Below, one piece after another: positions 37,497 through 47,305 of a stretch of 64,000 bases of DNA. The notes under the pieces are model-generated. The model was not told the DNA's origin and searched no databases. It saw only the letters and a list, made by a program, of their open reading frames with translations. Numbering within the stretch: position 1 is the stretch's first letter; each line of letters opens with the position of its first letter. The stretch comes from Lysobacterales bacterium (GTDB lineage Bacteria; Pseudomonadota; Gammaproteobacteria; Xanthomonadales; SZUA-5): contig JALHMG010000013.1 in assembly GCA_022844135.1 (NCBI GenBank), positions 42,227 through 106,226 on the forward strand, in the 5' to 3' direction. Made by a program: the position numbers and the translations under genes.

Positions 37497-37566
37497 CAAC
37501 CGTTTGCCGCACTCCAAGCGGTGTGGCAGCTTAGTTGCTGCCCGCCTCATTCCCAACGCTGAACGC

Positions 37567-39036
37567 ATGGCGACGACCAGGATTCTGCAAGACATCGGTG
37601 GCTTCGAAATCCTGGGCGAGCTGGGCCATGGCGGCATGGGCATTGTTTATCGCGCACGCGACAACACCTTGCAGCGCGAGTTGGCGATCAAGGTGCAATC
37701 GGGAGATTGGCGCAAGAGCCCGGAGCGCTTGAAGCGTTTTTTGCGCGAAGCGCGCATTCTGGCGCAGATCAATCACCCAAACGTGGTGCAGATTTACTCT
37801 GTGGGCGAGCACGAAGGCGCGCCATTTTTTGCGATGGAGTTGCTCGAAGGTTCGGTGGCCGATGCGGCGCGATTGAAGCGCCCGGCGATCGCTCAGCTCA
37901 AGCGCTGGATGCTCGAAGCGGCGCGCGGGCTCGCGGCAATCCACGAGATGGATGTGGTACACCGCGACATCAAACCCGGCAATCTGCTGCTGACCCGTCC
38001 CACGAGCGTCGAGGACGAGCATGTCAAGGTTGCCGACCTCGGCATCGCACGTGCTGGCGAGCAGTTCGGTGGCGCACTGACGCGCAGCGGCGCGGTGCTC
38101 GGCACCAGCGGTTATCTTCCGCCCGAGTCGTTTCGCCTCGAATACGATGTCGACGGACGCGCCGATCAGTACTCGCTCGGCGTGGTGTTTTTCGAGCTGC
38201 TGGCGGGGCGAGCGCCTTACGACGACATGGGCGACATGGCGCTGATGTCGGCGATTCTGGAGCCGCGCAATCCGCCGGATGTGCGCACATTTCGCCCCGA
38301 GGTCGACGCCGCCACGGCCGAGGTGCTGGCGCGCATGTTGCGCGACGATCCTGAGCAGCGCTACCAATCGACTGCGGAGCTGGTCAAAGCGCTGGCACAG
38401 ATTCAGGGACCGGCATTGCCCGCATCTGCCCCGGCGCCCCCGAATGCCGTCGCGGCCACCGCTCCGATCCCTCCGCCGATGCCACTCGCCAAGCCCTCCG
38501 CGGCGCCGGCGCCAGCTGGCCACTCGATTCCATCGCAGCCTGCTGCGGACGGCAAACGGGTAACCTTACAGCGTTTCCTTTGGGCCGGCATCGCGTTGGC
38601 GATCGTGCTGGCCGCGCTCTTTTTCTGGCGGGAAAGAGCGCTTACGCCAACGGCAGCGGTCAGCGCGGACGCCACCGACCCTTTGCAGCGCGAGGCATGG
38701 GCGAAGTACCTGCTAGGCCGTTATCCCCTGGAGTCCAAGAACGACCAAGAGCATTGGACGCTGGATCTCATCGACCAAAACGGAGGAGTGATCGATGCTG
38801 AACTCGGCGGGCCCGAAGACGCTCCCATCGAGCTCTCTGGCCGGGTCGAGAGCTATCAAACCAGACGCATCGATGGCGAAGATTGGTTCACGTATCGGGT
38901 GAAACTGGCCGGTCCTGCGGATGTTCTGATCGACATTGAGCTTGTGTTTTCGGAGGACACCACGGACGGTAGCGGTACGCTTGTCTACTACGGCGATCGC
39001 GAGCAGTTCACCGTCTTGGGTTTTGAAGAACTGTAG
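37567..39036 (+). CDS. Serine/threonine protein kinase with one membrane segment
   Basis: A 489-residue Hanks-type kinase. The glycine loop is GELGHGGMGIVYRAR, the ATP-binding lysine is Lys42 (ELAIKV), the catalytic loop HRDIKPGN lies near 132 and the DFG position reads DLG near 157. The activation segment ends GTSGYLPPES. All key residues are present, so it should be active. After the kinase domain (to about 285) a Pro/Ala linker leads to one transmembrane helix (about 338-358). A C-terminal extracytoplasmic domain follows, with beta structure and no known family. The start is ATG 37567. TTG at 37504 would add a non-conserved leader. Confidence 0.92.
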   Translation: MATTRILQDIGGFEILGELGHGGMGIVYRARDNTLQRELAIKVQSGDWRKSPERLKRFLREARILAQINHPNVVQIYSVGEHEGAPFFAMELLEGSVADAARLKRPAIAQLKRWMLEAARGLAAIHEMDVVHRDIKPGNLLLTRPTSVEDEHVKVADLGIARAGEQFGGALTRSGAVLGTSGYLPPESFRLEYDVDGRADQYSLGVVFFELLAGRAPYDDMGDMALMSAILEPRNPPDVRTFRPEVDAATAEVLARMLRDDPEQRYQSTAELVKALAQIQGPALPASAPAPPNAVAATAPIPPPMPLAKPSAAPAPAGHSIPSQPAADGKRVTLQRFLWAGIALAIVLAALFFWRERALTPTAAVSADATDPLQREAWAKYLLGRYPLESKNDQEHWTLDLIDQNGGVIDAELGGPEDAPIELSGRVESYQTRRIDGEDWFTYRVKLAGPADVLIDIELVFSEDTTDGSGTLVYYGDREQFTVLGFEEL

Positions 39037-39064
39037 CCTAGGGCGGCGAACATGGACGGCAGAC

Positions 39065-40156
39065 TCAGCGCTCGCCGCGGCCAGGCAACCACGCCGCAGC
39101 CGGCCGACTGATCCAGCGTTCGGCTGCGATTGCGAGCAGCACGCACAAAGCAACAGTCGGCGGATAAACGAGCACGCCCCAATAACCGTTCAGTCCAGCG
39201 GCCTTGTAAGCAGCGACGATGCTCAGCACCACAAACATGTGCGTCAGATACAGCTCATAGCTGAGCCTGCCCATGCGCGTGAGCCAACGGGGCGCGGCGC
39301 GCCACGGCGCGCGATGCAGGCCGAGCACCAGCAGAACTGCGGCCAGCGCAATGTACAGGATGCTGCCGTGTCCAAGCGCTCTCCAAAGCTCTCCCGGCGC
39401 CCACAACTGGATTGCGAATGCCAGTGCGCCGCAAGCGACGAGCGCACGCGCAAAGCCGAGGCTGAAGTGCCACGTCTGCGTGATCATGGCAGCCAGTACG
39501 CCACCGGCGATGGCGGACATTGCCGGCAGATAGGCCTTTTCCTGCCAGATGGCGTTGCCATCGGCGAGGCCGCGCGTGATCGGCAAGGAGCTCAACAGCA
39601 GCAACAAAGCGAGCATCAACCAAGGCCGCGGCAACCAGAGGCAGACGAGCGGAAACGCCAGATAGAAAAGTTCCTCGATCGACAGCGACCAGAGCACGTC
39701 CCACGACGCGGGAAGCCAGCCCACCTGCCCTTCGTACCAATTGATGTGCAGGAACACGGCGGCAACGAGCGCACGACCAAGCGACTGGCCGTCTTTATCG
39801 ATCACGTAACCTGGAACGGCCAGCAGATGCAGGGCAGAGAGCACGATCAACAGCACCAGCAGCAGCGGCGCGATACGCGCTAAACGCTGGCGATAGAACG
39901 CGCGCCATTCGATGCGCGACAAGTCGCCGTAACGCTCGATTGCGCGCCGCGCGATGAGAAAACCGCTGAGTACGAAGAACACGTACACAGCAAGATAGCC
40001 GTTGTGCGACAGCATGCCGATGACTCGCGGATGCAACATTTCCGCGAGCGCGCCATCGCGCAGAGGCAATCGGAATGGCAGCGCAAGGTGATGCAGGATC
40101 ACCAGAAGTATCGCCAGTCCGCGAAGCGCGTCCAGCCCGCTATTGCGGTCTGTCAT
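39065..40156 (-). CDS. Acyltransferase 3 family membrane protein
   Basis: A 363-residue integral membrane O-acyltransferase. The start at ATG 40156 gives TDRNSGLDALRGLAILLVIL with the conserved Arg, and HH follows at the end of the first helix. The family motif VYVFFVLSGFLIARRA is present, and about ten further hydrophobic segments follow. It probably acetylates a surface polysaccharide or lipid. It is a paralogue-level relative of the 28.9-30.1 kb gene but clearly different in sequence. It converges with the kinase gene. Confidence 0.9.
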   Translation of the reverse strand: MTDRNSGLDALRGLAILLVILHHLALPFRLPLRDGALAEMLHPRVIGMLSHNGYLAVYVFFVLSGFLIARRAIERYGDLSRIEWRAFYRQRLARIAPLLLVLLIVLSALHLLAVPGYVIDKDGQSLGRALVAAVFLHINWYEGQVGWLPASWDVLWSLSIEELFYLAFPLVCLWLPRPWLMLALLLLLSSLPITRGLADGNAIWQEKAYLPAMSAIAGGVLAAMITQTWHFSLGFARALVACGALAFAIQLWAPGELWRALGHGSILYIALAAVLLVLGLHRAPWRAAPRWLTRMGRLSYELYLTHMFVVLSIVAAYKAAGLNGYWGVLVYPPTVALCVLLAIAAERWISRPAAAWLPGRGER

Positions 40157-40219
40157 TGCAAAACCGGCAAGGTCCCGCACCCATGCGCCGGGAAGAACCG
40201 GCACATGGGTCGATTGAAC

Positions 40220-41680
40220 TCAATGCCCGCCGCCATCCAGCTCTTTCATCGCCGCAATCAAGGCGGCGCCGGCTGCCTGGCCATCCATAAACAGCATGCG
40301 CGCGTTGTCCTGATAGAACAGCGCGTTTTCGATGCCGGCAAAGCCGGTACCCTTGCCGCGCTTGATGATGATGACGTTCTTGGCCAAGGACACATCCAGA
40401 ATCGGCATACCGTAAATCGGGCTCGTCGGATCGGTCTTGGCGACCGGATTGACGACATCATTGGCGCCGATGACGATCGCCACATCGGTGTTCGGGAACT
40501 CGGGATTGATGTCGTCCATGTCGGCAATCAGGTCGTACGGCACGCCCGCTTCTGCCAGCAGCACGTTCATATGGCCGGGCATACGACCGGCCACTGGATG
40601 GATCGCGAACTTCACCTTCACGCCGCGCTTCATCAGTTGCTGCGTCAGTTCCCAGATCTTGTGCTGCGCCTGAGCGACGGCCATACCGTAGCCGGGAACG
40701 ATCACGACGCGCTCGGCGTACGCCATCATCACTGCAGCGTCGCTGGCCTCCACAGGCTTCTGCGAGCCGCTGATCTCTTGGGCCGCCGCGCCGCCGCCGC
40801 CGAAGTTGCTGAACAACACATTGGTGATGGGTCGGTTCATCGCCTTTGCCATCAGCTGCGTCAGCAAGGTGCCGGCCGCGCCCACCACCATGCCAGCGAT
40901 GATCAGCGCCGGGTTCTGCATCACGTACCCTTCGAAGGCGACCGCCAGTCCGGTGAACGCGTTGTACAGCGAAATCACCACCGGCATATCGGCGCCGCCA
41001 ATCGGCAGCGTCATGCTCACACCGAGCACAAGGCAAACGATAAAGAACGCGATGATGATGCGTTCGTCGAGCTGGAACATCAGCAGACCGCCGAGCACGA
41101 TGGCGGCGACGAACAGCAACAGGTTGAAGGCTTGCTGGCCGGGGAAGGTGTAGCGTTTGTCCATCCAGCCTTGCAGTTTGGCGAAAGCGATCAGCGAGCC
41201 GGAGAAACTCACCGCGCCGATCAACGCCCCGACCACTGCCAGCAGTGACTTGGTGAATCCGAACTGCTCTTGCGCAGCCTGCATGTCAATCGCCGTGACC
41301 GCCGCACCGGCCAAGGCTGCGGCCTTGAAAAGCTCAACTGCGCCAATCGCCGCGGCCGAACCGCCGCCCATGCCGTTGTACAGCGCGACCATCTGCGGCA
41401 TATCGGTCATCGCAACCTTCTTGCCGCTGATCCATGCCACCGACGTGCCGATGCCGATCGCCGCGATGCATAGCACGAGGTTATCGACGTGCAACACGTA
41501 GTTGCCCGATGCATCGAAGAAGTAGAAATAGAAAGTGGCGATGGTAGCGATCACCATGCCAATGCCCGCTTGCACGATGCCCTGTCGCGCCGTGACGGGC
41601 GAGGACATTCGCTTAAGACCCAGGATGAACATCACCGCTGCAACAAAGTAGGCCGCTTGAACCACTGTGAGTAGCGTCAT
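40220..41680 (-). CDS. pntB: NAD(P) transhydrogenase subunit beta
   Basis: A 486-residue PntB. It forms part of the proton-translocating transhydrogenase that makes NADPH from NADH. Several membrane helices (about 1-25 and 35-240) include the GGGSAAAIGAVELFK region. The C-terminal NADP-binding domain III has VPGYGMAVAQAQHKIWELTQ, GRMPGHMNVLLAEA and GANDVVNP. Gene order on the minus strand is pntAa, pntAb, pntB, the split form. It starts three bases after pntAb. Confidence 0.97.
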   Translation of the reverse strand: MTLLTVVQAAYFVAAVMFILGLKRMSSPVTARQGIVQAGIGMVIATIATFYFYFFDASGNYVLHVDNLVLCIAAIGIGTSVAWISGKKVAMTDMPQMVALYNGMGGGSAAAIGAVELFKAAALAGAAVTAIDMQAAQEQFGFTKSLLAVVGALIGAVSFSGSLIAFAKLQGWMDKRYTFPGQQAFNLLLFVAAIVLGGLLMFQLDERIIIAFFIVCLVLGVSMTLPIGGADMPVVISLYNAFTGLAVAFEGYVMQNPALIIAGMVVGAAGTLLTQLMAKAMNRPITNVLFSNFGGGGAAAQEISGSQKPVEASDAAVMMAYAERVVIVPGYGMAVAQAQHKIWELTQQLMKRGVKVKFAIHPVAGRMPGHMNVLLAEAGVPYDLIADMDDINPEFPNTDVAIVIGANDVVNPVAKTDPTSPIYGMPILDVSLAKNVIIIKRGKGTGFAGIENALFYQDNARMLFMDGQAAGAALIAAMKELDGGGH

Positions 41681-41683
41681 GGA

Positions 41684-41974
41684 TCAGCCCCCCTTCTTGC
41701 TGGACTTGAACATTTCCAACATCCGCTCGGTCACCACATAACCGCCGGCTGCATTGCCAGCGCCGAGCAGCACGCCGATGAATCCGATGGCCTTCTCAAG
41801 TGTGGTGTCGGCATGGGCCAGAACGATCATGGCCCCAACCATCACGATGCCGTGTACGAAGTTCGAGCCGCTCATCAACGGCGTGTGCAGAATGACCGGC
41901 ACCCGACCGATGATCTCGTAGCCGGTGAATGCGGCGAGCATGAAAATGTAAAGTGCGATAAAGCCGTCGATCAT
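41684..41974 (-). CDS. pntAb: NAD(P) transhydrogenase subunit alpha, membrane part
   Basis: A 96-residue three-helix protein corresponding to the C-terminal membrane domain of E. coli PntA. The start at ATG 41974 gives the IDGFIALYIFMLAAFTGYEII helix, followed by RVPVILHTPLMSGSNFVHG, the hallmark. In the split transhydrogenase it completes the membrane channel with PntB. Upstream in-frame residues (to 42013) are unlikely coding. Confidence 0.94.
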   Translation of the reverse strand: MIDGFIALYIFMLAAFTGYEIIGRVPVILHTPLMSGSNFVHGIVMVGAMIVLAHADTTLEKAIGFIGVLLGAGNAAGGYVVTERMLEMFKSSKKGG

Positions 41975-42048
41975 CGTGGCGTCCCCTGCGTTACAAAATG
42001 GAGTGACGTTCAATCCTCTCGGTTGTCGGCACTATCCGACAACCGCCC

Positions 42049-43173
42049 CTAACCTTCGATCGCCTTGCGCGTCGCTTCATGCACGATTTTCCCCTCGTGC
42101 GTCAGCGCGCTCTTGGCGATCAGCTCATCGTTCCAGTCCGGCTTGGCTTCGCCGCCTTTGACGAACAGCGACAAGAAGTTGAGCTGATTGCGTGCGTACA
42201 TTTCGCTGGCGTGGATGGCGCCCATGCTGGCGAGATTCAGCGGGCCGGCGAAGGTCACGCCGTCCTTCACATACGTTGTGCCGGGTTGGGTCAAGGCGCA
42301 GTTGCCGCCCGTCTCCGCTGCGAGATCGACAACGACTGCACCGGGTTTCAGATTCGCAGCCATCTCAGCCGACACGATTTTCGGCGCCGCGCGTCCGGGC
42401 ACGGCAGCGGTGCAGATCAACACATCGTAGTTTTTAAGTTGCTCGCCCAGACGGCGGCTCTGTTCGGCGCGCTCCTCCGCTGTCAGTTCGCGCGCATAGC
42501 CGCCCTCGCCCTTCGCCGAGACGCCAAGGTCCAGAAACTTACCGCCTAACGACTCGATCTGCTCTTTGGTCTCGGGCCGCACATCGAAAGCTTCGACCGC
42601 GGCACCGAGGCGCTTCGATGTGGCGATCGCCTGCAAACCGGCGACACCAGCGCCAATGATCAGCACCTTCGCGGGACGAACGGTGCCGGCGGCAGTGGTC
42701 AGCATCGGAAAAAACTTACCGGACAGTTCTGCGGCGATCAGCGTGGCTTTGTAGCCCGCCATTCCGGCTTGCGACGACAACACGTCCATCGCCTGCGCAC
42801 GCGTTGTGCGCGGTAGCAGCTCAAGCGCGAAACTGGTGATCTTGCGGTCGCGCAACGCTTTGACGCGCTCCGGATTCAAGTGCGGCTGCAAGTAGCCGAC
42901 GACGATAGCGCCCTCTTTGAGCTGCGCGATGTCGTCGACATCCAGCGGCTGCACGTGCATCACGATGTCGGCACGATTCAAGGCTGCCGATCGGGCGTCG
43001 ACGATCTCGACATCGGCGAATAACGATGCCGGCATTTGTGCTGCATCGCCAAAACCCTTCTCTGCGACCAGCGTGGCACCCAGCCCTTTCAACTTTTTCG
43101 CGACCTCCGGCACCAGCGCACAACGCTTCTCGCCAGTCGCCAGCTCGCGCACGACGCTTATGGTTACGCCCAT
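42049..43173 (-). CDS. pntAa: NAD(P) transhydrogenase subunit alpha, NAD-binding part
   Basis: A 374-residue domain I subunit that binds NAD(H). The Rossmann fingerprint is VLIIGAGVAGLQAIATSKRLGA. Other signatures are SSQAGMAGYKATLIAA and the AAVPGRAAPKIVSAEM segment. The ATG at 43173 is used because it gives the conserved VTISVVRELATGEKRCALVP start. The frame extends upstream for 47 unconserved codons. The first gene of pntAa-pntAb-pntB. Confidence 0.95.
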   Translation of the reverse strand: MGVTISVVRELATGEKRCALVPEVAKKLKGLGATLVAEKGFGDAAQMPASLFADVEIVDARSAALNRADIVMHVQPLDVDDIAQLKEGAIVVGYLQPHLNPERVKALRDRKITSFALELLPRTTRAQAMDVLSSQAGMAGYKATLIAAELSGKFFPMLTTAAGTVRPAKVLIIGAGVAGLQAIATSKRLGAAVEAFDVRPETKEQIESLGGKFLDLGVSAKGEGGYARELTAEERAEQSRRLGEQLKNYDVLICTAAVPGRAAPKIVSAEMAANLKPGAVVVDLAAETGGNCALTQPGTTYVKDGVTFAGPLNLASMGAIHASEMYARNQLNFLSLFVKGGEAKPDWNDELIAKSALTHEGKIVHEATRKAIEG

Positions 43174-43697
43174 AGGACCTTTGTCTCCCCCGCGTGAAAA
43201 CCCCGGCGGGAGACTAGCACTGCTGAAAGCGCCTCGCGTAATGCACGCAACGCGATTGCGGCGGCTTATCGCACGTCGAGCCGATCCGACGCAGTGTCGA
43301 ATCCAGGCGCACACAATTTGGCGCCTTCAGACCGACTCCACGGTTTGCTCGCTCATCGCTACGATTGAACAGTCACGTACGCACGCAAATCTTGACCAAA
43401 TGCCATATTCATATGCCATTCAGTGCTTTGATTTCATTGCGATGCAGCACAGTCGCTGAGTCACATCTTATTGATTTTCCGTCATTTACTAACGATCGGC
43501 CCGGCCTGAAGGCGCAATGCAACATACGAAACGACCGGCGATCTTGAACATTCGTTGACGTTGCCCTCCATGGCGATCTAGCTTTCATGCACGGCCGGAC
43601 GTCGGTGGGCATGGGGATGCCTTAGACGACCGCCTACTTTCGCACCACAACGGCCGCCTGTCGGCCGCTTCGTTCACTCATGATGGGGATCATGCTC
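43174..43697. other. 524-base gap between pntAa and the subtilase gene
   Basis: The gene pair is divergent, so both promoters should lie here. The stretch of about 43360-43500 is distinctly AT-richer than its surroundings, and a TTGACC at 43394-43399 may be a -35 element, but no -10 at proper spacing was found. The palindromic word CGGCCG occurs at 43651 and 43662. The short open frames in it have no family features and are probably not genes. Confidence 0.45.
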
Positions 43698-46010
43698 ATG
43701 CACACTAAAGGCGCAAGCCTCGCGGCGGTTATTGCCATTTCGCTGGCATCCGTCGGTCACGCTAATGAACTGTTTCTGCCGGCCAAGCCTATCGAAGGCC
43801 AGTACATCGTTGTACTTCACGAAACCCAGGTACGTTTCGGCGATTCATCAGACGCGCGACTGCCGGACGTCCTCAGTACCGCTGTCGATATGTCCGCAGG
43901 TTATGGTCTTAAGTACGTGCGCCACTACGAGCGCGTGCTGCCGGGTTTCGTGGTTCAAGCCGATCCAGGAAAAATCGATCGCCTGTTGACCGACCCGCGC
44001 ATCGATTACATCGAGCAAGACGGTCTGGTCTACGCAATCGCGACGCAGAACGGCGCCACCTGGGGACTCGATCGAGTCGATCAGCGCAGCTTGCCGTTGA
44101 GCACCACGTACACCTACGACACCACGGCCAGCAATGTGCACGCGTACATCGTCGACACCGGCGTACTGGGCTCGCATGCCGAGTTTGCGGGACGCATGAG
44201 CAACGGCTTCACGGCTATTTCAGATGCCAACGGCACCAACGATTGTAATGGCCACGGAACGCATGTCGCCGGCACGGTTGCCGGCACCACTTACGGCGTT
44301 GCCAAAGGCGCCATCGTGCATCCCGTTCGCGTGCTCGGCTGCAATGGTTCGGGCACCAACTCCGGCGTCATCGCTGGCATGGATTGGGTCGCGCAAAATC
44401 GCGTGCAACCGGCGGTCGCGAACATGAGTCTGGGCGGCGGCGCTTCGCAAGCCACCGACGATGCCATCAATCGCATGCACAATGCGGGCGTCACGGTAGT
44501 CGTGGCTGCCGGCAACGACAACCAGAACGCCTGCAACTATTCGCCCGCGCGCGCCCCCAACGCGATCACGGTCGGTTCGACCACGAGCAGCGATGGTCGC
44601 TCCTCGTTCTCGAATTTCGGCACCTGCGTCGACATCTTTGCGCCGGGATCGTCGATTACCTCGGCGTGGCACACAGGCACAACAGCCACCAATACGATCA
44701 GCGGTACGTCGATGGCGTCGCCACACGTTGCGGGCGTCGCGGCGCTGTACCTGGCAGCCAATCCCTCCGCTACGCCAGCGCAAGTCGCCACGGCGCTGAT
44801 CAACAACGCCACGTTGAATCTGGTGACCAACGCGGGCACCGGCTCGCCCAATCGCTTGCTGCACTCGCTGTTCGGCGGTCCGGTGAACTCGCCGCCAACG
44901 GCAAACTTCAGCTTTACCACAAGCGGCCTGACCGCAAGCTTCACCGACGGCTCCAGCGATAGCGATGGCACCATCGCGTCGCGCAGCTGGAACTTCGGCG
45001 ATAGCACCACGTCGACCGCGACCAACCCCAGCAAGACCTACAGCGCAGCGGGCACCTACACGGTCACTCTGACAGTCACCGACAATGGTGGCGCAACCAA
45101 CAGCACGCAGCGCTCAGTCACCGTCACTTCCGGCGGCGGCGGTGGCGGCGGTTCGGCGTTGAGCAATGGTGTTGCAGTGGCCGGTTCCACGGCATCGACC
45201 ACGGCCAACAGCGACTTCGATGAGTACACGGTGACCATCCCATCCGGCGCATCGAATCTGTCGATTACCACCAGCGGCGCAACGGGCGATCTCGATCTGT
45301 ACACGCGATTCGGCGCAGCACCGACGTTGTCGACCTACGATTGCCGTCCTTACAGCGGCAGCGGCAACGAAACCTGCACGGTGGCAAGCCCCAGTGCCGG
45401 CGTCTACTACGTTCGCGTGTACGGCTACCAGACGGGCACAGTGAACTACAACATCACCGCGTCCTGGAGCACCGGCGGCGGCGGATCGGTGATCGAGCGC
45501 CTGGCCAATGGCAACTTCGACACCATCACCACCAGCACCAATACTGCGCCAGACGGTACGTGGCGCCGCACCGCAGCCACAGGCATTTCGTTCAACACGC
45601 TCCTGGCAGGGCAGACCAACGCACATTCGGGCGGCAGCTACGCTTACCTGGGCGTCAACAACAGCGCCGGCCAAACCGTCGAGAGTGGATCGGCAACGAT
45701 TCCTGCCGGTGCCACTCAGGCCACTCTGTCGTTCCACGCCTCGATCGTCACCGGCGAAACGACCACCTCGACCGTGTACGACCGGCTGCAGGTGCAACTC
45801 GTGGATGCCAACACCAATGCCGTCATCACCACGCTGGTAACGCTGTCGAACCTCAACAGAACCACCAGCGCGTCGACCTACGTCCAACGCAGTTACAACG
45901 TGGCCGCTTACAGAGGCCGCAATGTCAAGCTGCGTCTGGTCGCCAGCACGGATGCCTCGTTGACCACAACGTTCCGTGTCGACACTGTGAGCTTGCGTAG
46001 CGACGGCTAA
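43698..46010 (+). CDS. Secreted subtilisin-like serine protease with PKD and PPC domains
   Basis: A 770-residue exported protease. The start ATG 43698 is favoured by GGGG at nine bases. ATGs at 43680 and 43692 are alternatives. A signal peptide and I9-like propeptide ([10 protein letters not shown]..., to about residue 115) precede the S8 proteinase-K-like domain with Asp153 (YIVDTGV), His186 (GHGTHVAGT) and Ser338 ([12 protein letters not shown]). Then come a PKD domain (about 399-478, [19 protein letters not shown]), a Gly run, a pre-peptidase C-terminal domain (about 490-585) and a C-terminal beta-sandwich with NGNFDT at its start. Type II secretion is likely. A good terminator follows. 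Confidence 0.95.
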   Translation: MHTKGASLAAVIAISLASVGHANELFLPAKPIEGQYIVVLHETQVRFGDSSDARLPDVLSTAVDMSAGYGLKYVRHYERVLPGFVVQADPGKIDRLLTDPRIDYIEQDGLVYAIATQNGATWGLDRVDQRSLPLSTTYTYDTTASNVHAYIVDTGVLGSHAEFAGRMSNGFTAISDANGTNDCNGHGTHVAGTVAGTTYGVAKGAIVHPVRVLGCNGSGTNSGVIAGMDWVAQNRVQPAVANMSLGGGASQATDDAINRMHNAGVTVVVAAGNDNQNACNYSPARAPNAITVGSTTSSDGRSSFSNFGTCVDIFAPGSSITSAWHTGTTATNTISGTSMASPHVAGVAALYLAANPSATPAQVATALINNATLNLVTNAGTGSPNRLLHSLFGGPVNSPPTANFSFTTSGLTASFTDGSSDSDGTIASRSWNFGDSTTSTATNPSKTYSAAGTYTVTLTVTDNGGATNSTQRSVTVTSGGGGGGGSALSNGVAVAGSTASTTANSDFDEYTVTIPSGASNLSITTSGATGDLDLYTRFGAAPTLSTYDCRPYSGSGNETCTVASPSAGVYYVRVYGYQTGTVNYNITASWSTGGGGSVIERLANGNFDTITTSTNTAPDGTWRRTAATGISFNTLLAGQTNAHSGGSYAYLGVNNSAGQTVESGSATIPAGATQATLSFHASIVTGETTTSTVYDRLQVQLVDANTNAVITTLVTLSNLNRTTSASTYVQRSYNVAAYRGRNVKLRLVASTDASLTTTFRVDTVSLRSDG

Positions 46011-46027
46011 GCGATTTGCTGTCGATC

Positions 46028-46058
46028 AAAGGCCCCGGTTCACCGGGGCCTTTTTTTT
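46028..46058 (+). terminator. Rho-independent terminator of the subtilase gene
   Basis: An 11-bp stem AAAGGCCCCGG / CCGGGGCCTTT around a TTCA loop, merging into a run of eight T's, starts 18 bases after the subtilase stop. It is the only textbook terminator in the window. Confidence 0.93.
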
Positions 46059-46108
46059 GGCCTGGTCCCTGAGTGCCATGAACATCGCCGAGCTGACTGG
46101 GCCGACCG

Positions 46109-47203
46109 TTAATCGAGTGCCGGTTGCAGTGCCGATGGGAACCGCGCGCGTGGCGCACCACCCTGCGCGAGCGCCCACGTGACGTGCTCGCGCACCGTTT
46201 CGCTGGGATCATCGATTCGCGCGCGCAGTGCCGCTTCGACTCGAACATCGGGCATCGCATTGCCGAGCGCAACAGCGATATTGCGCAGCCAGCGCTGGTA
46301 GCCGATGCGACGAATCGCTGAGCCTTCGGTTTTCGCCAGAAAATCCGCTTCCGTCCAAGCGAACAGCTCGATGAGCGATGTTCGGTCCAAGCCGTGACGT
46401 ACGCGGAAATCGGGCTCACCGGCGAGCTTGGCGAACTTGTTCCACGGGCACACCAACTGGCAGTCGTCGCAGCCATAAATGCGATTGCCCATCGGTGCCC
46501 GGAGCGGTTCGGGAATCGAACCGTGCAGCTCGATCGTCAGATAGGAGATGCAGCGGCGCGCGTCGATTTGGTAAGGCGCCGGAAAAGCGCCTGTCGGGCA
46601 CGCGTTCAAACAGCGGGTGCACGTGCCGCAATGATCGCTGGCCGGTGCATCGATCGGTAGTGGCAAATCCGTGTACAGCTCGCCCAGGAAGAAATAGCTG
46701 CCGGCCTTGCTCGACAGCAGATTCGTGTGCTTGCCGATCCAGCCCAGGCCCGCATTGCGCGCCAGCGGTTTTTCCAACACCGGCGCGCTGTCGACAAAAG
46801 CGCGATAACCGAAAGAACCGATGCGCGCCGCAATCGCGTCCGCCAGTTTCTGCAAGCGCGAACGCAGCACCTTGTGATAATCGCGGCCGAGCGCGTAACG
46901 CGACACGTAAGCCGTTTTGTCGTCGGCCAGCGCCAACCGCGCATCCAACGCATCGGGCCAGTAGTCCATGCGCACGCTGATCACGCGCAACGTACCCGGC
47001 ACCAGTTCCGCCGGTCGCCAGCGCTTGCTGCCATGCGCCGCCATGTAGGCCATCTCGCCGTGCTGGCCAGCTTCAAGCCAGGACTGCAATCGCTCACCGT
47101 CTTGCGCCAGATCGATATCGCTGACGCCACAGGCATCGAAGCCCAGGCTCAATGCGCGATCGACAACGAAGCGCTTTTCCTCCAACCAATCTAGCCCGGA
47201 CAT
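46109..47203 (-). CDS. queG: Epoxyqueuosine reductase QueG
   Basis: A 364-residue cobalamin-dependent reductase, the last step of queuosine formation on tRNA. The N-terminal part has VLEKPLARNAGLGWIGKHTN. Two [4Fe-4S] clusters are supplied by CGTCTRCLNACPTGAF and CDDCQLVCPWN. A C-terminal HEAT-like region follows (ALGNAMPDVRVEAALRARI). The gene diverges from nnrD. Confidence 0.96.
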   Translation of the reverse strand: MSGLDWLEEKRFVVDRALSLGFDACGVSDIDLAQDGERLQSWLEAGQHGEMAYMAAHGSKRWRPAELVPGTLRVISVRMDYWPDALDARLALADDKTAYVSRYALGRDYHKVLRSRLQKLADAIAARIGSFGYRAFVDSAPVLEKPLARNAGLGWIGKHTNLLSSKAGSYFFLGELYTDLPLPIDAPASDHCGTCTRCLNACPTGAFPAPYQIDARRCISYLTIELHGSIPEPLRAPMGNRIYGCDDCQLVCPWNKFAKLAGEPDFRVRHGLDRTSLIELFAWTEADFLAKTEGSAIRRIGYQRWLRNIAVALGNAMPDVRVEAALRARIDDPSETVREHVTWALAQGGAPRARFPSALQPALD

Positions 47204-47305
47204 ATCGTGAGGTCGCGAGAAAATGCGCTGATTCGGGCTGGCTGCAAGGTCGACGTCATCGGCTCAGTATACTGTCGCGTTCGGGTCGACCTGGAGCGCG
47301 AGTTC

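Noticed and set aside
38936..39883. Plus-strand frame after the kinase gene
   Set aside because: Overlaps the kinase end and lies antisense to the acyltransferase. Gln/Arg-rich, no motif.
40004..41248. 414-codon plus-strand frame rich in His, Arg and Gln
   Set aside because: Lies antisense to pntB and the end of the acyltransferase gene. Composition is that of a mirrored GC-rich gene.
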